This document shows, one piece after another, positions 35,860 to 47,710 of a stretch of 64,000 nucleotides of DNA. The translations under genes and the position numbers were made by a program. This stretch comes from Eumeta japonica (taxonomy: Eukaryota; Arthropoda; Insecta; Lepidoptera; Psychidae): positions 186,001 to 250,000 of the forward strand of contig BGZK01000748.1 of the NCBI GenBank assembly GCA_005406025.1, written 5' to 3'. Every line of letters begins with the position of its first letter. Position 1 is the first letter of the stretch. Under the pieces are notes generated by a model, which saw only the letters and a program-made list of their open reading frames with translations, had not been told where the DNA came from and did not search any database.

Positions 35860-36110
35860 ACTGTCAAAATTTTAAAATGCTGTAATTTCCAAACTAGATG
35901 GCCGGTTTGGCTAAAATCGAACTCGACATTTGCAATCATCGTCCATGGAACTTGTATGTTGAGTTTCATTAAGATCTCTAAAGAATTGTAAACGTTATTT
36001 TTCTGACAAGCCCCGCGGTATATCGTACATATACATAAACTTTTGAACCATACGTATTTTCTGACTCAGCTCGTCGAGTTAAGTCGGAAAACAACAAAAT
36101 ATTTTAAAAG
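35860..36110. repeat. Probable interspersed repeat fragment
   Basis: The text (GATGGCCGGTTTGGCTAAAA, CATGGAACTTGTATGTTGAG, then an imperfect GACTCAGCTCG/CGAGTTAAGTC inverted repeat) resembles decayed noncoding repeats I know from moth genomes. No second copy is in this window, so the call is tentative. Confidence 0.3.
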
Positions 36111-37120
36111 TTGCGTCATTAGGACAAATACAATAGTTAGATTTTTATGAAATGTACTAAAAGTGCTTTTGAAGCTGATTCAAATCTGAGTCGACGTCAT
36201 TATAACATTTTATTGACCTGCAGGTGTATTATCATTCAGCGATACAATCTTTACAAGAAATCGAATCAAGAATTATAAGGTTAACTTATGTTATTCGGAA
36301 ACTAAAAATAGTAATAAACGTTTCGAAATAAAAGCGAATTTCATGAACATGTGCATTTTTATGTATAAAAGATGACAATTTTCGATACCACATCTGTGGT
36401 CTACGTACTACAGAACAAAATTACGACATCACAAGCTACTACTTTAGCACAGAACAAAAAGTTATTAGTTCTGAATACCACAAAAATATGCTTTAACTAA
36501 CTTATGTGCAAACCGCTTGTTTATATTGATTGGAAATTTTATATACTTACGAAAGATAGAGGAAAGCATAGACCCGTGGATTGCTAGCTTTCGCTCGCGT
36601 CTTTGTCCGTACGGACATAGGATTAATTACCAATTTTTATATCGGCCGATGACGTTGCAAAGCGTGGTCTTGGCATAGATACCGCTCTCCACTCCAATAC
36701 AGATCTCACTCTCACCGCAATATACCCACTGAGAGTTTAACAAATACCAAAGATGTCTTCCAAACTATATAAAACAAAATTCTCGTTTCCCACGAAAACA
36801 CACGATTATTGAAATCTATCTTGTCTATAGTTTTGCAATTTACTTTTATCGACATAAAAATAATTACGAACGAACCTAACCTACCCAATGCGTAAGGAAA
36901 CGAAAAAGTATACAAGTGAGTTAATGTATAAAATTACATAAGTCACGTATGTAAAAATATAACTGAGAACCTGTTTAGATAATGACAAATTTATTTATCT
37001 ACAAACTTATGGATGGTCTTGAAGAAGTTTAAGCGTGCTTTTCGGGTTCTTGAAAAATTAAAATAAGTAGAATTAAAGGTAGCAATTGCTCAAAACAGTC
37101 CTTTAGCGAAGTGACAGCCA
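36111..37120. other. AT-rich noncoding stretch
   Basis: No gene is supported; the 67-codon minus-strand frame at 36712-36915 has no familiar features. Confidence 0.45.
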
Positions 37121-37124
37121 TTTA

Positions 37125-37205
37125 TGACGTATGTGTGCGTGCACGTGCATGTTTGCGAGGATGTAAGAACGTGTGTCCGTCCGTATGTGCGTGCGTGTGC
37201 GAGAG
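37125..37205. repeat. Degenerate GTGC/GTGTGC microsatellite
   Basis: Purine-pyrimidine alternation rich in GTGCGTGC and GTGTGCG motifs, interrupted by unrelated bases. Confidence 0.6.
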
Positions 37206-37286
37206 CAGGTATCGCTACCCTGGGTAGACTAGTTTTATGTCACAGCATCGTTTTCTTTAAACCCTTTTGATTTTCATCTGCCGCAG

Positions 37287-37430
37287 CAGTATCTGCAGTA
37301 TCAGCAGTTCAGAGTCACTGAACAGCTGTGGTCGCAGGAGAGAAGAACGAGCCTGACGACGAGTCTACGTGGGTCAAGAACAAGTTTACTCCGGAACCCC
37401 AAACATCATTTACCATCGAAACGTCTCTAA
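37287..37430 (+). CDS. Candidate terminal exon, product unknown
   Basis: A good polypyrimidine tract and acceptor (TTTGATTTTCATCTGCCGCAG) end at 37286. The next frame is open for 47 codons to a TAA at 37428-37430, starting QYLQYQQF and continuing Ser/Arg/Thr-rich. The other two frames stop early. Composition is GC-richer than the flanks. No upstream exon or domain was recognised, and CAG-rich text can generate open frames by chance. Confidence 0.2.
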   Translation, partial: QYLQYQQFRVTEQLWSQERRTSLTTSLRGSRTSLLRNPKHHLPSKRL

Positions 37431-38876
37431 TGGATTCTCCGTGAAACATTAAGGATTTCGTAAGAGAAAGATGTGGTGAACGAAAATAATCATTTTCCTA
37501 TTGGAAATATGATAACATAAACGAAAGGTACATTATCGTATATATGTCACATAAATAAATTCGGAATATACACTAAGAAATGAACTCTGATATTAATTAA
37601 TTTAGTTTTATTATGGAAAAATAATATATACTGTAATGATAGTGGTACAGTAAGTAATAAGGGCAGAAAATTATGATACGTGTATAAGTATTTAAATAGA
37701 ATTATTTTAGACTAACATAAATACATAGTTTTGTTGTTGAACTGTCATACTGATGTCAATTTTACATTGAATCTAAATTCCTTCGCTTCCAACTTAACTA
37801 AAAACATACCGTGCTTGTCTACCAATATGTAAACGTTAATTGTGGTCCATTAACAAATTCAACCTATTACTAGCCTTAACGTCGTAATATTTTACATAAT
37901 TTATTTTCAGCAAAATCTATTTGATATACGTAGTGAGCAATATGTCCCCATACTTTAGGGATCATGCATTAATTACGTGAGAAGCTTGGGCTCAAGCAGA
38001 GCACCCAATCTTTCGGCAGTGGAGGGGGCTCGACAAACATCACATTTTTTCACAAGAAACAGTGGAAAATTGAAAACAACAAAGGATAAAATTTAACGTT
38101 TTTCCACTAAAACGAGGTTAAATACTTGATAATTTTGATAAATCTTTCGTGAGATTAAGAGCGAGGGGCTCAGGTCAAATCTTACCAGGAGAATGGGAAG
38201 GGGTTGTCGTGCCAAAAAATCACCAAAATCGCCTCATGTAATTAATGAATTTTTTTCACATTTTTATTTCACGCAATTTTTATTCGAATCAAAAACAACT
38301 TTAACTCTGAAATATTGATATTGACTTCGTATACTTTACCATTGATATGTATATGTCGTATAATGCAATGACGCTGAATTATCAATCGACTTTTTGCGGA
38401 TGCTGTTAATTTAATGGAGATACAATCAACAGATTCCGAGTGCGTGCGACCTCTTTTTGCGACATTAAAATAAACACTACATGCTATTGACCATTGCGGT
38501 GCATTCGCTTAACGTGCACAATCACAGTTAAGTTAGTCATTTATCTCATAAACCTGGACTTTATGAGTTCTGTCATTTAATACTTTCCAATGACCTGCTT
38601 AAAAAAGTTTTAAGCAAAAATGAATGTTACAAATAGGTGAAGATGTTTTGATCTATTAGTGAACCTAAGTTTTACGCGTGTTACAATACTGACTTGGTCG
38701 ACTATTTCTATATATTGAACACAACTAAACTTCTTCCAATCTTTAATTAAGAAATACAAATATAAAATATAAAGAAAATCACTTATACTCGAGTTCCATT
38801 TAATGAATAAAATATTACTAAATTATATCATAAAGGAATATGTATTTTACCATATCTATACACATTATTAAAATCG
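37431..38876. other. AT-rich noncoding stretch
   Basis: No gene is supported. The 37960-38230 segment (AGGGATCATGCATTAATTAC, CATCACATTTTTTCACAAG) may be a decayed repeat of a kind found in insects, but only one copy is present. Confidence 0.4.
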
Positions 38877-39650
38877 AGCAAAAAAACGCTAAAAAAACCA
38901 CGTTTCTTGTATGAGTTATTTGTACTTGTACTTATTATTTGTTTTATAGCGACTATAATAAACACTGTGTGAACATTTCCAACATTTACATATTGCCATT
39001 GTTAAAAGTAGAGTAAAAAACGCTAAAGAAAACCACGTTTCTTGTTTAAGTTATTTGTACTTGTACTTATTAATTGTTTTATAGCGACTACAGTAATAAA
39101 CACCGTGTGAACATTTCAAACATTTACATATTGCCATTGTTAAAAGTAGAGTAAAAAACGCCAAAAAACACGTTTATTGCATGGGTTGTTTGCACTTGTA
39201 CTTATTATTTGTTTTTATAGCGACTATGTAATAACACCGTGTGGACATTTCAACTATCTATCTATTGCAGTTATTAAAATTGAGTAAAAAACGTCAAAAA
39301 AAAAATACACGTTTCTTGTATGAAGACACCCTTTAATTTTTAACTAAATTTCATTTTTATAATTTGTTGCCATAGATACTCTGTAAAAAAATCATGTGTC
39401 TATCTATTATCATTCAACCGTTCGAACAAATAACGTTGAAAAAAACATTTTTTGTACGGGGTTCTTCTTTAACTTTCACTTAATTTCCTTTTATCATTTG
39501 TTATAATAGCAGCCATAGTAATACAAACATTGTGAAAATTTCAAGTCTTTATCTATCACGGTTCAAAAGATACAGTCTTGTGACAGACGGACAGGCAGTG
39601 GAGGCTTAGTAGTAGGATCCCGTTGGCCACTTGGGCACGGAACCCTAAAA
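38877..39650 (+). repeat. Five-unit tandem array ending in the ACGGAACCCTAAAAA terminus
   Basis: A unit of about 133-142 bp is repeated with its ACGC/ACGT marker at about 38886, 39020, 39158, 39291 and 39433. Shared text includes GTAAAAAACGC, CACGTTTCTTGT, TTGTACTTGTACTTATT, TATAGCGACTA and GTGTGAACATTTC. The first three are very similar; the fourth and fifth diverge. The last unit runs into ACAGACGGACAGGCAGTGGA, GGATCCCGTTGG and GGGCACGGAACCCTAAAAA, the stereotyped 3' end of a widespread lepidopteran repeat. It has no coding capacity. Confidence 0.8.
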
Positions 39651-42600
39651 AATCACTCCGTACAAATACGCGGAATCGGGACTATAATCGAGCTCGTAGG
39701 AGAAACCGATAACGAGCATACATTCAAACATTTAAAGAGTAATTTAAATTATCCTACGCGTGTGATCTTTAAAACGACTTCGAATCGTACAGACACACAC
39801 ACAGATCACCGAAAAAAGGCTAATGTACAACAAAAAAGGCTTTCCTACGTAACAACTCCCATAAGACCTTCAGCAAACGGGGCTGCCCGCTCGCAACACC
39901 TCATCCTTCATCGTATAATTCTATTTAATAATAAAATAGGCCGTAACAGTAAATATGTAGCCTATTCTTCGAGGAAAAGTCCTTTATCCGAGATATCCGC
40001 CGCTACGGGAACCCATTAACTGCCTTTGAATCTCTATGACCCTCATAAACAAAGGTCTAACGATAGCGATACATTTAAAGGCCCGGTTTTAGGGAATCCA
40101 GTATCTCGTTTATACTATTATGTTTATTAAAATGTATGAGCTATTCGGTTATATTAGCTATTTGAACACAAATAACCAATGTGATGAATTCAGATGTGCG
40201 CTTATTCGTTGTGTGTATGTGAGTCAATCACGCCCGATCAACAAACGGATCCACAAGAGATTGTTCGCGTGAACATAGAAAAGAATTTCTGCAGTTGAAC
40301 GTATGGTAGTTAACCCGGAATACGATTAATCTGTTCACCTTGTTCGTGAGTTGTATACGCGTTTTTGAAGCGCTTGAGCGATATCATTTTATACACAAGA
40401 AGGTGGCGCGCACAATCGACATCGGCACTAAATACATACCGTGACAGCATTACTTATTAATGGCAGGTGAACTACAAGTTCGGTGGCATCGAGGAAGCGA
40501 CTGTAGAAGGCGTATTGATTACGCATATATGATGTGCTTCTACCCTCCCAGACTTCAAAAAAATTTTTTCTTCAGCTCATGTAACATTTATATGACCAAA
40601 TAGATTCGTAAAGCATTTTAAATGCTCCGATCTGGACTTAAATTACGTTACATTTGCATGACACAGGCCACGCTTCTGCGGTACGCTAGCTCCGTTCGCT
40701 GAGCTTTCAGAATTTTCATATAGGTAATCTATTCCTATAGTCAAGATGCCCTAATATGAATGATAAGCCAAATGAGAAAAAAATTAAGGTTATGCAGATA
40801 ACTAAATAAAAACGATTTTTGTACTAATTAATTCCTTTTAAGTTTAAGTTATAGATAGAAAGAAAACAAATACACAAAAATTAAACAATAAATTGGCGAT
40901 CGACTATTCGTACTTTGTAATACACTTAAAATAATTCGTATATTTAGTGATATAGTTTTATTCGCTTCAGAGAATATAGCGCATAAAATTGGATTTTCTA
41001 TTACATAATTTACAAAATCACGCTTTTTTTTCCCCACAGAGGTAGGCAGAAACTCAAAATCTTCACACGGCTTGTGTTAGCATATCTCTCTCGCTTCACT
41101 AACATCCATCGATAATTTCATGCAAACTCGTCGGTTTTGGATGCTTACGGTACTTGGGTCTGCATAAGATTTTTATAAGACGTTCCTTACCGACTATTCG
41201 ACATCACGCAGTAGATCCGAAAATAGAACAATAAAAAATATATTGAATAAAAATATATCCTACAAACAAAGCTGCGATAAAACGATCAAAGATCTAATAA
41301 ATAATGTTAAGACAGAAATGAGAAAAACACTCAAGCAGGCCCTCGAGTAGAAGATACGCACACAACGATCATATTCATGTTCAAATACCTTGGCAACCGG
41401 TTTCTACACGAGCACACATTTATGTATATGTGTGCTTTAAGACGATAACAAACACAGAGCATAAATTCAGGCACCCGGACTTAGGACAGAGAAACTCAAA
41501 TCGGTTATATGGAAATAGGGAATACTATGGAAACGGTTAGGTTCTGAATAAATTTCTTAGCAAAACGAGTTGCTCACGAGCCTACACACCGACGGTGTGC
41601 CGACACAAAATCATTGCGATGATAACGCTAAGTCTTTTGCGTACGTTGCCGACGGGTTAGCGGGTAGTTAACAAGCGAACGGCTCGGAGCGTAACGCATC
41701 GGAATCGGCCAACTCGCGCGGGCTGCAGGAATAAAATAAAATTGTGAATCGATAACATCGTAAAATTATTCAATCGCCTATAACCCGACGGAGTTCGAAA
41801 GCGGAACGCGTAAAGCGAAACGGCGAACATTCCATATCGAAACAAGTGCCGTTAAACAAAATCGCTTATACATTCATGCTTACACAAATCACGGCTACAT
41901 GGTTCCTGAGAGGGTAATTACTTCTGTGCCATCGAGCCCGTACACAATAGCTCAGGGCGGGCGGGAGTAAACCGGAACGGACATTTTGGTTTACTGCCCG
42001 CAATTAGTTCCATGGTATGGCAATTTCTTGTTTACTCTGCTCTATGTTCTGTTATTAAGGGCAAGTCTCATTAACGGCAGCGAAACGCGGTCGATAATCG
42101 TGTTTCATTTTAGATCCATATGAATCGTTTAGCGAACGCACACGTCACCTTTTGCCGAACATTGCGAATTCGCAGGAATTCGTTGATATTCGGTCAAACA
42201 GCGCTTATTCTGATCGGCGGTTTAGCACGCGGGTTGAGGTACAGACGCCGATCACGTTAAATGTCTATATCTGCATGACGCTATGTTCTCTCATCGTGTT
42301 AATTAGCCACATTGCATGCTTTAGTTACGTATTAATATGACAAATTTGAATGAATTGCAATAGATGTAATAATAAAAAATATTATAACAATCCAGTTTAA
42401 AACTCCATCAAATTTTCAAATTACATTTTTTAATATCCTATTTCTGTACTTATAAAATTAACAGATTTTTTTTTCACGAAAACTAAAAAGTAAGAATTTC
42501 AATCTCGATATAAAGTTACGTCTCGACCATATCTCGCACATACATTCAAACGTCAAAAGTCAAAGTACATAAAAAACTTTCTTTTAGGATACCATTATCC

Positions 42601-42889
42601 AAGAGAACCCTCACAGTTTAACCACTCCTGTCCGTTCGTCCTTTATTTCTGACCGCATGTTAATAAAGTAGCATTAGAAAGCGGTAATACCTCACCTACG
42701 CGCAAAATGGGGATGATTTGTTTTCTCCTTTATCCCATGATATAACGATATCGTTCGATAGTTCATTCAGAGACATCGCGGGATTGTGAAAACTATTTTT
42801 TAGGGATCCGTTTACGAAATGTTAAGCTTTAAGCGCTATTTTTTGTTAAAGTCTTGTGCAACCACGAGGTAAATGGCTATATAACGAAA
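39651..42889. other. AT-rich noncoding stretch
   Basis: No gene is supported. GC-richer patches at 41570-41730 and 41920-42080 could be regulatory; the latter contains an imperfect inverted repeat (GGGCGGGAGTAAACC against GGTTTACTGCCCGC). Short open frames lack domains. Confidence 0.45.
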
Positions 42890-42893
42890 TTAA

Positions 42894-43665
42894 CCCGGCG
42901 TGAGTGAGGTCGGGTATCTCATACCCACCTAATTATAAAACATTAAATATTTCTTAACTGTACAATTCCTGGAACTCAGCTGGCTCAGTAGCTGGAGGTG
43001 GTGGTGCGGAGAGTGATTTTAAGCGACAGTAGCTATATTGCGCCGGCGCTGGAGTGAACTATATATGTGCAAACATATACCAGGTACGTAATACCCGACT
43101 CCACACTCGGTGTAACCATTTTGTGTTTTGGTTACTTTTTAATTTTATGCTTATAATAATTAAATTTCCTTGTTAAAAAAGACAGAAAGACAAAGTGTCC
43201 TTGCATTACATGCGAAAAGCCAAGATGTATGGAACAAATTCGTTTTGTTTGCGAAAACTGCTTCGAAAAAGAGCAGTTTCTGTAGGTAATAAGTAAAAGA
43301 AGATATTAGAATGTTTTATGTTGATTTTATCGAAAGCTATATTATATAAAACAGATGCATTCTTTAATTTTGTGTACACACTTGATCTCAATTCCAAATT
43401 TTTACATATTAAGCCATAGTTTCCAATTATTGCTGATTTATGCCAAAAAATTTTACTTTGTTTTTTATAGAAATATAATTACTTTTATAACTAGAACTGG
43501 GTTATTTTCTCATATTACCTAATTTTCCTAATGTTTATTAATATATTACGGTAATAAAAATTTTTCTAAGGTCATTTCAATTACCAAAATAGACAATTTT
43601 ATTTTAGGGTATATCATACCCACCTCGCAGCTGATGTAACAATTTTTCATCTGATTCACGCCGGG
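42894..43665 (+). mobile_element. piggyBac-superfamily element, internally deleted
   Basis: TTAA at 42890-42893 and 43666-43669 forms the target duplication expected of piggyBac. The ends are CCCGGCGTGA and TCACGCCGGG, perfect 10-bp terminal inverted repeats starting with CCC. A subterminal GGGTATCTCATACCCACCT (42912-42930) recurs in the same orientation, with one difference, at 43607-43625. At 772 bp it is far shorter than an autonomous element (roughly 2.5 kb), and it retains only the 3' end of the transposase frame. Confidence 0.85.
43175..43285 (+). pseudogene. piggyBac transposase C-terminal cysteine-rich domain fragment
   Basis: The frame encodes TKCPCITCEKPRCMEQIRFV then CENCFEKEQFL and a stop. 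It has spaced Cys residues (CxC..C....C........C..CF), like the small zinc-binding domain at the C terminus of piggyBac transposases, which recognises the element's ends. The catalytic RNase-H-like core is absent from the element. A minus-strand frame covering 43206-43397 is a shadow. Confidence 0.7.
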
Positions 43666-44199
43666 TTAAAAGTAAAGTCGTGACAACTAAGTAGTCTTTA
43701 CAAGTTAATGAGTAATAGTACATCAATTTATAAGATGTATTTGGAGGCAAAAAGTAAATTCTTGTACAAATTTTATTAAAAATTGCTTAGATGATGTTGT
43801 TGGTTGCATATACCCCTATATAAATTTAAGTGTGCTATTAAACAATCACTCAGTAATTAAGGGTATTACACAATCTCCGAATATTTAGAAGACAGATGTC
43901 CATAGGCGTAAGCGGCTCGACTTCTTACCCGGCTGTTTCGTTCTTAATAGTTTTTAGTTAAGTTTCTCGCTCGTTCTTCTTGAGGGAAAACTGCCTTCCG
44001 AACGAGCGGTAAAGTGTAAATTCGCAAAAAAATATGACGTATTTCAAGTGCTATTTTGTAATATGTGAGATGAAGATATTTTGAATTTGAATATGACTGG
44101 GAGTAAATGTAGTTTATGAATCCTATAAAATTATAGAAATATAAAATCGTAATATCCATCACGCCCGTTATATGCGGGCGGTTTTAAGAGGTTATTGGG

Positions 44200-44350
44200 C
44201 GTTTTCATAATTTCTACCGTCACGATATCACCGTGGACGTCCACGGCACAACGCCAATACAGGGAAGTCAAATGTTTGAAAAAATATGAAGACACCTTTT
44301 TAATTTCCGTCACCGGTAACGTCATGCCGCGGACGTCCACGGCACGTCCT
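44200..44350. repeat. Pair of ACGTCC-centred palindromes in a GC-richer patch
   Basis: CCGTGGACGTCCACGG (44231-44246) is a perfect 16-bp palindrome. CCGCGGACGTCCACGG (44328-44343) is the same with one difference, 97 bases on. Each is preceded by CCGTCAC-like text and followed by CAC. Open frames occur on both strands across it. The repeat unit is not one I can name; it may be a decayed transposon or a pair of binding sites. Confidence 0.6.
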
Positions 44351-44431
44351 ATTATGCCGAGAAGATATCGTAGGAGTCCAGCTTCTCTGTAAAAAACATT
44401 CCGGTATTTTTATGATGAAGTGCGTGTCTAC

Positions 44432-44468
44432 AAGGATTCATACCGATGTGTGAATGATATGAATCCTT
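44432..44468. repeat. Inverted repeat, 10-bp perfect arms
   Basis: AAGGATTCAT (44432-44441) pairs with ATGAATCCTT (44459-44468) across 17 bases. Confidence 0.75.
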
Positions 44469-46116
44469 CCTCCCGTCCGCTCGGGCTCAAGCATTCCTGT
44501 CGCAACTCTGTACACTAACTTTTCGCGGTCCTACCTACTAGCTGTTATTATATTTTATTTAATAGTTAAAAATAGCATTTAAATATGGTGTTATCATTTA
44601 TCGAATTAAACGAGATGAGAGACCTTGTTCGTGGCACAGTAATTGAAAAACGTGACTTGATCATCTTTCAGTTTTTATTTTTAGTTTTAGCAACGAATGC
44701 TGACCAAATCTTGTATCATTATTTACCTGCTTTTACGTCTTAAATACAGTAAATATAGAAGATAGAGCGGAAGTCGGCTCAGGACCAGGACCTCCGCACT
44801 CTTCCAATATACTGAACAAATGTTTTTGAGCGTCCACGCCATGAAAATCATAAAAGCGACCATTAGCCGTTAAACCGCGAACTCATGAGAAAAAGCCTCT
44901 TCTACATCCGCATATTACAACGGACAATTACGGAATCCTACCACATTCTTTCCGGTTTTTTAGATATGCAATGATGCAAAATCCGAACCACTCAAAAATA
45001 GGTTTATAAAGTATAACATTTGAGGCCTTTAGTCATTTAACAAATTAAAAATTTTCGGTCACAATTTTGGATTCCGTGATTTTAATGATGTTCCTATAAT
45101 GTTGTGAAATAGGATATTCCCCTCCTAACACCACAGGATCCTAAATCAAAAACTTTGCTTTAAATAGCGTTAGTAGATACGGAGTCATAGTTTCATCCAA
45201 TAATTGGAAAACTGTAATAGATGCTGAAAAAAAAATATTTTTCTAAACAAATAAAGTTTCATTTACGATAGCCTTTTTAATCTGTTCCGCATACGCCTGA
45301 ATTTATAACATTTTCAAGAACCCAAGTAGGTCTCCCCAAACTGAACGACTTCCGTCGTGGTGTTTTTCGTGAAAACTTATAACTTAGGAAAAGAAATATA
45401 TTCATACAATGTTTGTAAATCATCGCAGCTAGGATATTTGCTTTAGGGAAATTTTCAAATTTATTTTTGAAACCCTTCAACTAAAAGGTCTAAATAATAA
45501 ATTTCCTTTCGTTACCTTCTCAAATTGAGACACGACAATCGATCTCTCACATTTCTGTTATTATATTTTGTTGGTTCATTCAACATTCAATGATATCACT
45601 CGTAATTTGTCTTTCACTGAAACTCGACGTTTTTTCTATCCTACTATTTCTTATTTGTATATTCATTTACTTCAGCTTATCTTCCTACCTTTTGGCAATT
45701 CCTGTACCTACGTATATCTCTTACTGTCGATCTTACATATAATAAGATCTGCTTAAGTATGATAAAACAATTCTCAGCGAACTTCTTTCCGAGACTACGG
45801 ATGAAGTGTGGAGAAGTTACCCGCACTGATAGCAACATTCAAGCTGTCGTTAATTTGTGTTAGACCGGCGTAAACGCCTTAAGATCCATACCTCTCGGTT
45901 CGAACTAAAGCGACTGTAGGAGAGTGTGACCCTGGGATAGACTAATATAGTATAACAAAACCAAAACAATCTCCTATATTTCCGATTAACGGTTCGTGTT
46001 TTTTTACTTTCCGCCCTATAGTCATTGTTCTAGATAGATTAATCAGATTTTTATGTATAATCGCGTTTAGTAATTTCTATTATAATCCCTTCTCATCCTT
46101 GGAGATTTTCTTTATT
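44469..46116. other. AT-rich noncoding stretch
   Basis: No gene or classified repeat is supported; short frames (45277-45480, 45568-45756) lack domains and splice context. Confidence 0.45.
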
Positions 46117-46157
46117 AACTGAGAAAGACGAGATTTGAAATCTCGTCTTTCTCAGTT
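46117..46157. repeat. Perfect inverted repeat, 19-bp arms, 3-base loop
   Basis: AACTGAGAAAGACGAGATT (46117-46135) and its exact reverse complement (46139-46157) surround TGA. The sequence is unrelated to the other palindromes. Confidence 0.95.
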
Positions 46158-46320
46158 CTTCTCAGAACCCGCTGATTTTTTCGCCCACTCGAATTTCACG
46201 TTTAATTTTATCAAATAGAATTTTATGATTACATTTGTTGCCTTCATTGATACATAATTCATTATGTACGTACTTGGATCAGAAAAAACAATAAATTTAA
46301 CAAAAAAAACGACTTAAAAG

Positions 46321-46780
46321 AAAATTATTCCAAAACAAATTAATATGCACTAAAAAGTTAAAAAATAATTGCGTATTATTCTATAACTTAATAATCAACT
46401 TACTTTTTCTACTCATCAATATGTAGGTACCATCTATGTGTTCACCACGCAAGAAGGTAGGTAGGTCGATGTCTATTGCTAGATATATTGTAGTGTTTCC
46501 TTGGCTGACACCGACTCCAAAAATAACAGTAATTGTAACTACCTATTTCATTTTACTTAGGAGAAACTTAAAAAATATTTTGATCATTGTGTGTTATTTA
46601 TAGGTATATATTGAGTTAAATTTGAACTGGATTGGTACCTACCTACCTTGTTGCGTGGTGAACACAGATCGTACCTACATATTGATGAGTAGAAAAAGTA
46701 CGTTGATTATTAAGTAATAAAATGATACGCAATTATTTTTTTACTTTTTAGTCCACATTAATTTGCTTTGGAATAGTTTT
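46321..46780. mobile_element. Foldback MITE with about 145-bp inverted arms
   Basis: The left arm 46321-46466 and right arm 46637-46780 are reverse complements at roughly 90 percent identity by eye. Shared segments include TAATAATCAACTTACTTTTT, CTACTCATCAATATGTAGGT, GTTCACCACGCAAGAAGGTA and AATAATTGCGTAT. The 170-base spacer has no coding frame. Exact outer termini and target duplication are unclear. The long arms suggest a foldback or MITE-type DNA element; transcripts would form a long hairpin. Confidence 0.8.
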
Positions 46781-46951
46781 TTGATTTTTAGTGAATCTGA
46801 AGTACACCAATTAATTTTTCTGAATATGAGTAGACCTACTAAACATGCTGCCCATAGATTGCACCCTTACTGTAGCTATTAAAGAGTTCCATTGATCATC
46901 ATATTCGACTACAACAACTACTTGACCATAACGACGTTACAGTAGGTGACT

Positions 46952-47493
46952 CAAATATCCGATAGCCTATAAAAGATTCAGCCGAGTATCGTTAATTTGC
47001 TCCTAAGAATTTAAGAGTTCCGTCATTTTGTCATGGGTCCTATAATCAGAACCTAACCAAAACCTCATCAAACTACCCTTGAATATCCGGATAGCCTATA
47101 AAAGATTCAGCCGAGTATCATTAATTTGCTCCTAAGAATTTAAGAGTTCCGTCATTTTGTCATGGGTCCTATAATCAGAACCTAACCAAAACCTCATCAA
47201 ACCATCCTCTCCAATAAAAAAAAAATCATCGAAATCGGTTGGCGTAATGTTGAGTTATTCCATTTGTCGCGCACAAACTAAATGCAAATTTAAGAAGTAT
47301 ATGATTTTCTCATGGATGCCATTGTCAGAACTGAACTAAATTGAAATAGTACCACAGGGGAAGCACTAGCTTTCAAATAAAAAAAGAATTATCAAAATCG
47401 ATTCACCCAGTCGAAGTTCTGAGGTAACAAACATAAAAAAAATACAGTCGAATTGAGAACCTCCTCCTTTATAATTTTAAAGTCGGTTAAAAA
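46952..47493 (+). repeat. Interspersed repeat with a 129-bp tandem duplication and AAGTCGGTTAAAAA end
   Basis: Two nearly identical units begin GATAGCCTATAAAAGATTCA at 46961 and 47090 and run through TCCGTCATTTTGTCATGGGT to AACCTCATCAAAC. A diverged third partial unit (TTTCTCATGGATGCCATTGT) follows. The element ends CAGTCGAATTGAGAACCTCC then AAAGTCGGTTAAAAA at 47493. That terminus is the inverted counterpart of the one opening the repeat at 1001. Confidence 0.75.
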
Positions 47494-47594
47494 TGGAATT
47501 CATGTCCCAGCCCTCGACGAAATGATCAATGATGAATCGATCAATGATTTTTCAACCGAGTCAAATTACATCATTCGCTCCGTGTCTCGGCGAA

Positions 47595-47710
47595 TACATT
47601 AAACCGTCGGTCCCGGGCCCTATTAGCAATTCGGTAACAACGGTCATTACTAGCCTGCGATGGGCATTGGGCCAACGTAGAGGGCTCATAGTCTTAGGTC
47701 ATCAATCTAA
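47595..47710 (+). mobile_element. Probable RTE-like LINE 3' region fragment
   Basis: ATTAAACCGTCGGTCCCGGG followed by TATTAGCAATTCGG and GCGATGGGCATTGGGCCAAC resembles the conserved 3' part of lepidopteran RTE-type retrotransposons. No reverse transcriptase remains. The 79-codon frame at 47529-47768 is a by-product. Confidence 0.4.
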
